Below, in pieces: positions 1-7,197 of a stretch of DNA of 25,733 nt (position 1 is the stretch's first letter; each line of letters begins with the position of its first letter). Made by a program: the position numbers and the translations under genes. The stretch is from the NCBI GenBank assembly GCA_900753285.1, contig CAADYN010000004.1, positions 1 through 25,733 on the forward strand. The letters run 5' to 3'. The notes under the pieces were generated by a model. That model saw only the letters and a list, made by a program, of their open reading frames with translations, ran no database searches and was not told the origin of the DNA. The stretch comes from Clostridia bacterium (lineage in GTDB: Bacteria > Bacillota > Clostridia > Oscillospirales > CAG-272).

Positions 1-1
1 C

Positions 2-460
2 GAGGCTTCAAAGTGCTTCGAGGCTGCGGACGCTGTCATAAACGGTGCTGACGAGGTTGACATGGTAATAAACGTCGGCTGGCTCAAGGACGGACTTTAC
101 GACAAGGTGCTGCACGAGATAAAGTCGGTTAGGGCGGAAATTGACTCCGTGAAGAGCGGAATTATACTGAAGGTAATCATCGAGACCTGCCTGCTCACCG
201 ACGAAGAAAAGATAAAAATGTGCGAGATAGTGTCCGAATCGGGTGCTGACTATATCAAGACCTCGACGGGATTCTCGAAAGGCGGAGCAACGTTTGACGA
301 TATCAGGCTGTTCAAGGCTCACGTCGCGCCGCAGCTTAAGATAAAAGCCGCCGGAGGCATCTCTTCCATAGCCGACGCCGAGGAATTCATAAAGCTCGGA
401 GCGGACAGGCTCGGAACATCAAGAATAGTAAAAATAGTCAAGTCGGAGAATTTACTTTAA
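2..460 (+). CDS. deoC: Deoxyribose-phosphate aldolase, 5'-truncated by window edge
   Basis: This class I aldolase cleaves 2-deoxyribose-5-phosphate to glyceraldehyde-3-phosphate and acetaldehyde in the cytosol, the last step of deoxynucleoside catabolism. The reading frame is open from base 2, ahead of the first ATG at 62, and begins inside the conserved stretch around GADEVDMVINVG. About 152 residues are visible. The family is usually near 220, so roughly 65-70 N-terminal residues lie outside the window. KTSTGF contains the Schiff-base lysine, and KIKAAGGI contains the second active-site lysine. The gene ends 12 bases before deoD, and its stop codon overlaps the deoD ribosome binding site, so the two are almost certainly co-transcribed. 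No defect is visible in the part seen. Confidence 0.95.
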   Translation, partial: EASKCFEAADAVINGADEVDMVINVGWLKDGLYDKVLHEIKSVRAEIDSVKSGIILKVIIETCLLTDEEKIKMCEIVSESGADYIKTSTGFSKGGATFDDIRLFKAHVAPQLKIKAAGGISSIADAEEFIKLGADRLGTSRIVKIVKSENLL

Positions 461-472
461 GGAGGAATAACA

Positions 473-1195
473 ATGGCAAACTACCCCACACCGCATAACT
501 CAGCCTCTCCGGAGGATTTCGCTAAAACCGTACTCATGCCCGGCGACCCGCTCAGAGCAAAATTCGTAGCCGAAAACTTCCTCACGGGAGCGGTTCTCGT
601 AAACAATGTTCGCGGAATCGGCGGATATACGGGAGAATACAAGGGACACCGTGTTTCCGTTATGGCAAGCGGAATGGGTATGCCGTCAATCGGTATCTAC
701 TCATACGAGCTGTTCAAGTTCTACGGAGTTGAAAACATCATGCGTATCGGCTCGGCAGGAGCAATAAGAGAGGACATCCATGTGCGCGATATCGTGTTCG
801 GAATGGGAGCCTGCACAAACTCGAACTACGCGTCCCAGTACCACCTCCCCGGAACCTTCGCGCCTATCGCTTCCTATGATATCTTAAGAGCTGCCGTAGG
901 AAACGCCGAAAGACGCGGAGTAAGATACCATGTAGGCAATCTCCTCTCGTCAGACACATTCTACAACGACGACGCGGACGCTACCGAAAAATGGGCGAAG
1001 ATGGGCGTCATGGCGATAGAAATGGAAGCGGCGGCACTCTACATGAACGCGGCAAGGCTCGGAAAGCACGCTCTCGCACTCTGCACAGTCTCCGACCATA
1101 TTCTCACGGGAGAGGTTACGACGGCTGAGGAAAGACAGAATACCTTCACCGCGATGATGGAGATAGCGCTTGATACGGCGGCGGAGCTTGACTGA
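473..1195 (+). CDS. deoD: Purine nucleoside phosphorylase, DeoD type
   Basis: This cytosolic enzyme phosphorolyses purine (deoxy)nucleosides to a free base and (deoxy)ribose-1-phosphate. The 240-residue length matches the hexameric DeoD family. Visible family motifs are MPGDPLRAKF near residue 22, NNVRG near 44, the GMGMPSIGIYSYEL stretch near 68, RIGSAGA near 91, the substrate-binding IEMEAAALY near 182, and TVSDH carrying the catalytic Asp near 208. The ATG at 473 follows AAGGAGG at good spacing. Together with deoC and the transporter genes downstream it forms a nucleoside salvage locus. The product fits the low-molecular-mass (PNP-II) family, not the trimeric PNP-I family. No terminator was recognised between it and the next promoter. 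Confidence 0.96.
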   Translation: MANYPTPHNSASPEDFAKTVLMPGDPLRAKFVAENFLTGAVLVNNVRGIGGYTGEYKGHRVSVMASGMGMPSIGIYSYELFKFYGVENIMRIGSAGAIREDIHVRDIVFGMGACTNSNYASQYHLPGTFAPIASYDILRAAVGNAERRGVRYHVGNLLSSDTFYNDDADATEKWAKMGVMAIEMEAAALYMNAARLGKHALALCTVSDHILTGEVTTAEERQNTFTAMMEIALDTAAELD

Positions 1196-1311
1196 ACGAG
1201 AAGTAAGCATATAATCACTAATTTATAGTTTAATTTAATATCCACATACGAAAAACATAAAATAATGTTGGATTTTCACATTAAAAATTTCGAAAAAAAT
1301 AATAAAAAGTG

Positions 1312-1340
1312 TTGAAATTCTGAACCGAAAATGTTATAAT
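1312..1340 (+). promoter_or_regulatory. Sigma-A-type promoter for the nucleoside-binding lipoprotein
   Basis: TTGAAA (1312-1317), a 17-base spacer, then TATAAT (1335-1340). The predicted start is near 1347, which leaves a leader of about 115 nt before the ATG at 1463. This would let the transporter genes be expressed independently of deoC-deoD. Confidence 0.82.
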
Positions 1341-1411
1341 CAAGATGATGGTACAATCTGTTTTCTCAGAAGTCTGCGCGGAGTAAAATTCAACTTGAGA
1401 TATAGTCAATA

Positions 1412-1425
1412 TTCACGCGCGTGAA
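1412..1425. promoter_or_regulatory. Perfect 14-bp palindrome in the leader, possible operator
   Basis: TTCACGCGCGTGAA is a perfect inverted repeat with a central CG. It lies about 65 bases downstream of the predicted transcription start and 37 bases upstream of the ATG at 1463. Its size and central CG resemble LacI-family operators. A roadblock operator or a short RNA hairpin are both possible. No regulator gene is in the window to assign it to. Confidence 0.4.
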
Positions 1426-1462
1426 AATCAAGGTCTAAAAAAAGACAAGAATGGAGATTGTT

Positions 1463-2596
1463 ATGAAAAAGTTTTTATCAATCGTACTTGCAATCGCAAT
1501 GCTTTGCACAGTCGCGGCTGTATTTTCATCCTGCGGCAGCGGAACATAAGATATCGCGCTCATAACAGATAAGGGAAATATCGACGATAAGTCCTTTAAC
1601 CAGGGCGCATGGGAAGGCGTTCAGAAGTATGCCGAAGAAAACAAGATCACTCATAAGTACTACAAGCCCGAAGAAGCGTCCGATGCAGGTTATCTCGCTG
1701 CAATCGATCTCGCTGTATCCGGCGGCGCAAAGATAGTAGTAACTCCCGGTTATCTCTTTGAAGTTGCTGTTTACGAAGCACAGACAAAGTACCCGGATGT
1801 TAAGTTCATTCTTCTTGACGGCGCTCCGCACACTGCCGATTACGCTACATACGAAACAAAGACAAACGTTGCTTCCGTAATGTACGCTGAAGAAGAGTCC
1901 GGTTATCTTGCCGGCTACGCTGCTGTTAAGGACGGATTTACAAAGCTCGGATTCATGGGCGGTATGGCAGTTCCCGCAGTTCAGGCGTTCGGTTACGGTT
2001 ATCTCCAGGGCATCAATGCCGCTGCCGAAGAGCTCGGTCTTGATTCCGTAGACGTAACATACCACTACACCGGCGACTTTGCTGAAAACGACACCAACAA
2101 GGCTACAGCAAAGACAATGTACCAGGAAGGCACAGAGGTTATCTTCGCGTGCGGCGGTTCTGTAGGTAAGTCTGTAATGGCTGCCGCTTCAGAAGCTGCT
2201 GCAAAGGTTATCGGCGTTGACGTTGACCAGAGATATGACAGCGACACAGTTATCACATCCGCTACAAAGGGCCTCGGCAACTCTGTAGTTACAGTTCTTA
2301 CTTCCATCTACGACGGTACTTTTGAGTCAACATACGGCGGAAAGACAACATACTTCACCGCGGCTAACAACGGTGTAGGTCTTCCCACTGAGGTTCTCGA
2401 CGGTTCTTCCGACAATGCTTTCGACCGCTTCGCAAAGTTCACTAAGGAAGACTACGACAAGGTTTACACTACTCTCGTTGACGGCTCAGTTGATCCTGTC
2501 CGCACAATCACAGTTGCGGCTGACACCGGTATCGCTACAGCAGACGAGCTCGTATCCGGACTCGGACTCACAAAGGTTAACGTAACGGTAAGATAA
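1463..2596 (+). pseudogene. BMP-family nucleoside-binding lipoprotein interrupted by an in-frame TAA
   Basis: The intact protein would be the extracytoplasmic binding lipoprotein (BMP/Med, BmpA/NupN-like) of the ABC nucleoside importer encoded just downstream. The ATG at 1463 opens a lipoprotein signal peptide starting MKKFLSIVLA and ending in FSSC with Cys at codon 24. Codon 29 is TAA (1547-1549). The same frame then stays open for about 348 codons to the TAA at 2594-2596 and begins DIALITDKGNIDDKSFNQGA, the usual start of the mature binding fold. No frame change is involved, so one substitution (for example from AAA, giving GTKDIAL) explains it. The first ATG after the stop is at 1880, well inside the domain, so a functional restart is unlikely. 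A recent nonsense mutation, strain variation or an assembly error are the alternatives. Confidence 0.9.
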
Positions 2597-2680
2597 ATTA
2601 ATTCGAGACTTCTGATTCTGAGAAACTATAACAGAATAATGTACAAATGATACCTCGTTTAACGCATGAACGGTATCGCG

Positions 2681-2715
2681 GAGGGAGGGGCAAATAACTG
2701 CTTCTCCCTCTTTTT
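2681..2715 (+). terminator. Intrinsic terminator between binding-protein and ATPase genes
   Basis: GAGGGAG (2681-2687) pairs with CTCCCTC (2704-2710), and the stem can extend inward by wobble pairs. TTTTT (2711-2715) follows. A second, bulged hairpin with arms GATACC (2649-2654) and GGTATC (2672-2677) lies just upstream. No good promoter was seen between this site and the ATPase gene at 2822, so it probably acts as a leaky terminator that makes the binding protein more abundant than the membrane components. Confidence 0.75.
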
Positions 2716-2821
2716 ACATAAAGAAGCTCGAAAAATGTCAGGAATAATAAATAATTCAAACATCGGAGGAGAGCTTGAAAAACACACGATATGACGGAAA
2801 GGAGCGGTTTTAACAAAGACT

Positions 2822-4345
2822 ATGGAAGACTATGTTATAGAAATGCTCCACATTACAAAGGATTTTCCCGGAATACGCGCTAACGATGACATCACATTGC
2901 AGCTGAAACGGGGAGAGATACACGCGCTTCTCGGAGAAAACGGAGCGGGAAAATCAACTCTGATGAGCGTACTCTTCGGACTTTATCAGCCGGACGGCGG
3001 TGAGATTCGTAAAGACGGAAAGCCTATCAAAATAAATAACCCCAACGACGCAAACGCACTCGGTATCGGAATGGTGCATCAGCATTTTAAACTTGTCGAG
3101 ATATTCACGGTGCTTGAAAACATCATGCTCGGCGTAGAACCGCTCAAAAACGGATTCCTCGATAAAGCCGCGGCAAGGGAAAAAATCGTCGCGCTGTCGG
3201 ACAAATACGGACTTATGGTAGACCCGGACGCCGTTATTGAAGACGTTTCCGTAGGTATGCAGCAGAGAGTTGAGATTTTGAAGATGCTGTACCGCGAGAA
3301 CGACATCCTCATTTTCGACGAGCCGACTGCCGTTCTTACTCCGCAGGAAATCGACGAGCTTATGGCTATCATGAAAGGCTTCGCGAAAGAGGGAAAATCA
3401 ATCCTCTTTATCACGCACAAGCTCGACGAGATAATGCAGGTCGCTGACAGATGCACGGTTCTTCGCAAGGGCAAATGCATCGGTACGGTTGAAACTAAAG
3501 ATACTACAAAAGAAGAGCTGTCGAGGATGATGGTCGGACGCGATATCAGCTTCTCCGTTGACAAAAAGCCTGCCGAGGTAGGAGACGTTGTGCTCAGTGT
3601 GAAGAACCTCACCGTAATGTCAAGAATAAGCAAGCGCGAGGCAGTGAAAAATGTGTCGTTCGATGTACGCGCGGGCGAGATATGCTGTATTGCCGGAATC
3701 GACGGGAACGGACAGACGGAGCTTATCTATGCGCTGACGGGACTGGAAAAAGCCTCGGGCGGTAAGATAGAGCTGTGCGGAAACGACTTTATGAACGCGA
3801 AGGTAAGACAGCGCCACAAGGGTGAGATGAGCCACATCCCCGAGGACAGACACAAGCACGGACTTGTACTAGACTACACCCTCGAAGAAAACATGGTGCT
3901 GAAGAGATACCTCGAACCGAAGTTCCAAAACCACGGATTTATAAAGCGCAGGGAAGTACGCGAATACTCCGACGAGCTTATTAAGGAATACGACGTAAGA
4001 TGCGGACAAGGCTCTCTTACCGTTGTAAGGCAGATGAGCGGCGGAAACCAGCAGAAGGCGATAGTAGCGCGCGAGATAGACAAGGAACACGAGCTTCTAA
4101 TTGCGGTTCAGCCTACACGCGGTCTTGACGTCGGTGCGATAGAATATATCCACAAAAGAATCGTAGCGGACAGAGATGCGGGAAGAGCGGTTCTTCTTGT
4201 GTCGCTCGAGCTTGACGAGGTCATGGACGTATCCGACAGAATTCTCGTAATCCACGGCGGCGAGATAGTCGGTGAGCTTGACCCGAAGAAGGTATCGGTA
4301 GAAGAGCTTGGACTTTATATGTCGGGCGCAAAGAGAAATATGTGA
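2822..4345 (+). CDS. Nucleoside ABC importer ATP-binding protein, two ABC domains
   Basis: This cytoplasmic ATPase (507 residues) drives a nucleoside/BMP-type importer such as NupO of Bacillus subtilis. The N-terminal ABC domain has Walker A GENGAGKST near residue 39, signature VSVGMQQR near 141, Walker B ILIFDEPTAVL near 162, and the switch His in ITHK. The C-terminal domain has the degenerate P-loop GIDGNGQTE, signature MSGGNQQK, and AVQPTRGLD in place of a canonical Walker B. Such a degenerate second half is typical of the ribose/nucleoside double-ABC family. AAAGGAG at 2798-2804 lies 17 bases before the ATG, which is long, but no better in-frame start is visible. The gene is followed after 10 bases by the first permease gene. 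Confidence 0.93.
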   Translation: MEDYVIEMLHITKDFPGIRANDDITLQLKRGEIHALLGENGAGKSTLMSVLFGLYQPDGGEIRKDGKPIKINNPNDANALGIGMVHQHFKLVEIFTVLENIMLGVEPLKNGFLDKAAAREKIVALSDKYGLMVDPDAVIEDVSVGMQQRVEILKMLYRENDILIFDEPTAVLTPQEIDELMAIMKGFAKEGKSILFITHKLDEIMQVADRCTVLRKGKCIGTVETKDTTKEELSRMMVGRDISFSVDKKPAEVGDVVLSVKNLTVMSRISKREAVKNVSFDVRAGEICCIAGIDGNGQTELIYALTGLEKASGGKIELCGNDFMNAKVRQRHKGEMSHIPEDRHKHGLVLDYTLEENMVLKRYLEPKFQNHGFIKRREVREYSDELIKEYDVRCGQGSLTVVRQMSGGNQQKAIVAREIDKEHELLIAVQPTRGLDVGAIEYIHKRIVADRDAGRAVLLVSLELDEVMDVSDRILVIHGGEIVGELDPKKVSVEELGLYMSGAKRNM

Positions 4346-4355
4346 GGTGGACGAA

Positions 4356-5474
4356 ATGAATAACGGTAAATTATCAAAGCTTGTCCGCTCAGACGGATTC
4401 AAAGCATTCCGCGCCGCCTGCCTTGCTATAGTCATAGGACTTATTTTCGGATTTTTCGTAATGCTCGCGGCAAGTCCGGCGTCCGCTGCTCCCGGTATTC
4501 TTACTATTATCACGGGAGGCTTTAAAAAGCTCGGAGACGTGTTCTACTACTCAATTCCTATCATGATGACGGGTCTTGCCGTAGGATTCGCCTTCAAAAT
4601 GGGTCTGTTCAACATCGGCGCGTCGGGACAGTACACAATGGGAATGTTCTTCGCGCTGTACATGGGACTTTGCGTACCTCTTCCGTCGGGAATTGAGGGA
4701 ATACGCTGGGTGTTCTGCGTTCTCGCGGGTGCTGTCGGAGGATTCATCTGGGGCTTCATTCCCGGCATATTCAAGGCGCTGCTCAACGTGAACGAGGTCA
4801 TCACTTCCATAATGTTCAACTACATAGGAATGTATCTTGTCGATATGCTCATAATGCAGAACGCGCTTCTCTATGAGTCCGGCAAGACGAGAACCAAATA
4901 TCTCCCCGATTCGGCTCAGCTTCCGTCTCTCGGAGTGAAGAATTCAAACCTCAATATTGCAATATTCTTCGCGGTCATAGCGGCTGTGATACTCTACATT
5001 GTGCTGAACAAAACCACATTCGGCTATGAGCTTCGCGCGACAGGCTTTAACAAGGACGCCGCAGAGTACGCCGGAATGAAGAGCAAGCGCAACATCATGC
5101 TCACAATGTCTCTCGCGGGTATGCTTGCGGGTCTCGGAGGTGCATTTGCAATTCTCGCGCCGTCCACTATTGCGGGAAGCTCCATGACGTACGAGCCTAT
5201 CTCGGTCATAGCGGCAAACGGCTTCAACGGTATCGCTGTCGCACTTCTCGGCGCGTCAAACCCCATCGGAATTGTATTCTCGGCGGTGTTTATCAGCCTT
5301 ATTCAGCGCGGAGGAACAATGGCGAGCCTTTACGGATATAAGCCGGAGATAATCGACGTCGTTATAGCGGTCATAATCTACTTCTCGGCGTTCTCCGGAA
5401 TAATCAGCGCGTCAATTGCAAAGCTCTTCGGAAAGATGAAAAAGAGCGGAGAAACGAAAGGAGAGGATAAGTAA
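4356..5474 (+). CDS. Nucleoside ABC importer permease, first subunit
   Basis: This integral membrane permease of the BPD_transp_2 family (NupP-like) has 372 residues with the start chosen here. It shows many hydrophobic segments, beginning with one near residues 18-38. The cytoplasmic-loop motif LRATGFNKDAAEYAGM is the conserved region contacting the ATPase in ribose/nucleoside importers. The ATG at 4356 follows GAGGTGG at good spacing. An upstream in-frame ATG at 4308 would add 16 residues and overlap the ATPase gene by 38 bases, so it was rejected. The 3' end overlaps the next gene by one base (TAATG at 5472-5476), which implies translational coupling of the two permease subunits. Confidence 0.92.
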   Translation: MNNGKLSKLVRSDGFKAFRAACLAIVIGLIFGFFVMLAASPASAAPGILTIITGGFKKLGDVFYYSIPIMMTGLAVGFAFKMGLFNIGASGQYTMGMFFALYMGLCVPLPSGIEGIRWVFCVLAGAVGGFIWGFIPGIFKALLNVNEVITSIMFNYIGMYLVDMLIMQNALLYESGKTRTKYLPDSAQLPSLGVKNSNLNIAIFFAVIAAVILYIVLNKTTFGYELRATGFNKDAAEYAGMKSKRNIMLTMSLAGMLAGLGGAFAILAPSTIAGSSMTYEPISVIAANGFNGIAVALLGASNPIGIVFSAVFISLIQRGGTMASLYGYKPEIIDVVIAVIIYFSAFSGIISASIAKLFGKMKKSGETKGEDK

Positions 5475-6439
5475 TGGAAACCATTTATTACCTGATTCAG
5501 GGAACGCTTCCCGTCGCGATACCTCTTTTGCTCGTTGCTCTCGGAGGTATGTTCTCGGAACGTTCGGGCGTTATCAACATCGGTCTTGAAGGTATAATGC
5601 TGACGGGAGCTTTCCTCGGATGCGTGTTTGTTTACCTTATCGAAGGAAGCGGAATGAACGCACAGCTCATGCTCATTCTTGCAATGATAGTGGCGGCTGC
5701 GGCGGGTATAATATATTCCTTCATGCTTGCGTTTGCGGCGATAAATATGAAGGCGGATCAAACCATAGTCGGAACGGCAATGAATATGCTCATTCCTGCG
5801 GCTATACTTCTCTTCGCTAAGATGAAGCTCGGCTCGGACGGTGTTACAACAAGCGTGTTCTTCTATGTCCGTGAAGTTCCTGGACTGTCGAAAATCCCCG
5901 TTATAGGAGATTTGTTCTTCAAAAACACCTATATAACAGTGTATATCGGACTCGTTTTGCTTGCCGTGGCTGTCGTGGTGTTCTATAAGACAAGATTCGG
6001 CTTGAGACTTCGTGCCTGCGGTGAACATCCCTCTGCCGCCGATTCAGTCGGTATCAATGTAGAGAAGATGAGATGGGCGGGCGTTACGATATCGGGATTC
6101 CTCGGAGGTATCGGCGGATTCTTCTACGCTGTCGGAGTAACGGACGGAAACTGCAACGGTCATACGGGTGTGGCGGGATTCGGATTCCTTGCGCTTGCCG
6201 TTATGATTTTCGGTCAGTGGAAGCCGGTGAAGATAGCTCTCGCGGCACTTCTGTTTGCATTACTCAGAACCATAGCGTATTCCGTTCCGCTTATCCCGTT
6301 CCTAAACTCTCTCGGAATAAACAACGCATTCTATAAAATGTCGCCGTATATCGTTACGATGATAGTGCTTGCGTTTACGTCAAAGAAGTCCCGCGCACCA
6401 AAAGCAGAGGGAATTCCTTATGATAAGTCGAGAAGATAA
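5474..6439 (+). CDS. Nucleoside ABC importer permease, second subunit
   Basis: This is the partner permease (NupQ-like, BPD_transp_2 family, 321 residues), expected to form the membrane channel with the preceding subunit. It starts on the A of the previous stop codon, with a purine-rich GAAAGGAGAGG site just upstream. GVINIGLEGIMLTGAF near residue 33 is a hallmark of this permease family. LRLRACGEHPSAADSVGIN near residue 179 is the ATPase-coupling loop. Several hydrophobic helices are evident. It ends 15 bases before uridine kinase, so import and phosphorylation of nucleosides appear to share one transcript. Confidence 0.93.
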   Translation: METIYYLIQGTLPVAIPLLLVALGGMFSERSGVINIGLEGIMLTGAFLGCVFVYLIEGSGMNAQLMLILAMIVAAAAGIIYSFMLAFAAINMKADQTIVGTAMNMLIPAAILLFAKMKLGSDGVTTSVFFYVREVPGLSKIPVIGDLFFKNTYITVYIGLVLLAVAVVVFYKTRFGLRLRACGEHPSAADSVGINVEKMRWAGVTISGFLGGIGGFFYAVGVTDGNCNGHTGVAGFGFLALAVMIFGQWKPVKIALAALLFALLRTIAYSVPLIPFLNSLGINNAFYKMSPYIVTMIVLAFTSKKSRAPKAEGIPYDKSRR

Positions 6440-6454
6440 CGAAAGGTTTTTGAT

Positions 6455-7072
6455 ATGCTTACTATCGGAATTGCGGGAGGAACAGGGAGCGGAAAAACTA
6501 CGCTTACCGATACTCTTGCCGCTGAATTTTCACCCGATGTTACCGTGATACGCCACGACGACTACTACAAAGCTCACGACAATATGCCATTCTTAGAGAG
6601 ATGCAAGCTCAACTACGACATTCCCGAGGCTTTTGACAATGATTTGCTTATCGAGCACATGAAAAAGCTGAAAGCCGGAGAAGCAATAGACTGTCCCGTG
6701 TACGACTACGCCGACCACAACAGAAGCCGCGAGACACACAGGATAGAGCCGAACCGCGTTATCATCGTTGAGGGAATACTGATTTTCGCCGACCCGAGAC
6801 TTGTGGATATGTTTGACGAGAAGATTTTCGTTGACACCGACGCGGATGTTCGCCTTATCAGAAGAATACTGAGGGACACCCGCGAAAGAGGACGCTCGCT
6901 TGAATCGGTAGTCACGCAGTATATTACAACTGTCAAGCCGATGCACGAGAAATACGTAGAGCCGACGCGAAAGCTCGCTGACATTGTAATTCCAGAAGGC
7001 GGAGAAAACAAAGTGGCGCTCATGATGCTCTCGTCGAGAATAGAGAGATATCTCAGAAACACAAATAACTGA
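6455..7072 (+). CDS. udk: Uridine kinase
   Basis: This cytosolic kinase phosphorylates uridine (and usually cytidine) to the monophosphate in pyrimidine salvage. The 205-residue length is normal. The P-loop GGTGSGKTT covers residues 8-16. Further family features are the substrate-binding DDYY near 35, NYDIPEAFD near 52, CPVYDY near 78, and the lid motif RRILRDTRERGRS near 133 followed by KPMHEKYVEPT. The ATG at 6455 follows GAAAGG by about 8 bases. As the last gene of the importer transcript it would trap incoming nucleosides as nucleotides. A strong terminator follows immediately. Confidence 0.94.
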   Translation: MLTIGIAGGTGSGKTTLTDTLAAEFSPDVTVIRHDDYYKAHDNMPFLERCKLNYDIPEAFDNDLLIEHMKKLKAGEAIDCPVYDYADHNRSRETHRIEPNRVIIVEGILIFADPRLVDMFDEKIFVDTDADVRLIRRILRDTRERGRSLESVVTQYITTVKPMHEKYVEPTRKLADIVIPEGGENKVALMMLSSRIERYLRNTNN

Positions 7073-7079
7073 AAAAAAG

Positions 7080-7114
7080 TATGCACTTCACTAAAAATGG
7101 GGTGCATATTTTTA
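7080..7114 (+). terminator. Intrinsic terminator after udk
   Basis: A 10-bp stem pairs 7080-7089 (TATGCACTTC) with 7099-7108 (GGGGTGCATA), with two G-U pairs and a 9-base loop. A T-rich tail follows. A run of A's just before it means it could also work on the opposite strand. Confidence 0.82.
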
Positions 7115-7158
7115 TTATGAAAAATTAATATAAAAGTACAGAAAATATCCTGCAAATC

Positions 7159-7167
7159 TGATAAAAT
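7159..7167 (+). promoter_or_regulatory. Possible extended -10 promoter of the Card1-like gene
   Basis: TGATAAAAT fits an extended -10 element (TG, one base, then a TATAAT-like hexamer). No convincing -35 hexamer stands 16-18 bases upstream. It lies 31 bases before the ATG at 7198 and after the udk terminator, where a promoter for this apparently monocistronic gene is needed. Confidence 0.35.
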
Positions 7168-7197
7168 TATAGTAGAACGACATGAGGGAGGCGGAGT

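Noticed and set aside
1196..1462. Purine riboswitch ahead of the nucleoside-binding protein
   Set aside because: Such genes often have one, but the conserved junction and loop sequences are absent. Only a promoter and a palindrome were found.
1880..2596. Separate gene starting at ATG 1880
   Set aside because: It is the C-terminal part of the BMP-family frame that opens at 1463. The start falls inside the binding fold with no ribosome binding site.
2713..2748. Promoter before the ATPase gene (TTTACA with AATAAT)
   Set aside because: The spacing of 24 bases is too long, and no hexamer stands at 16-18.
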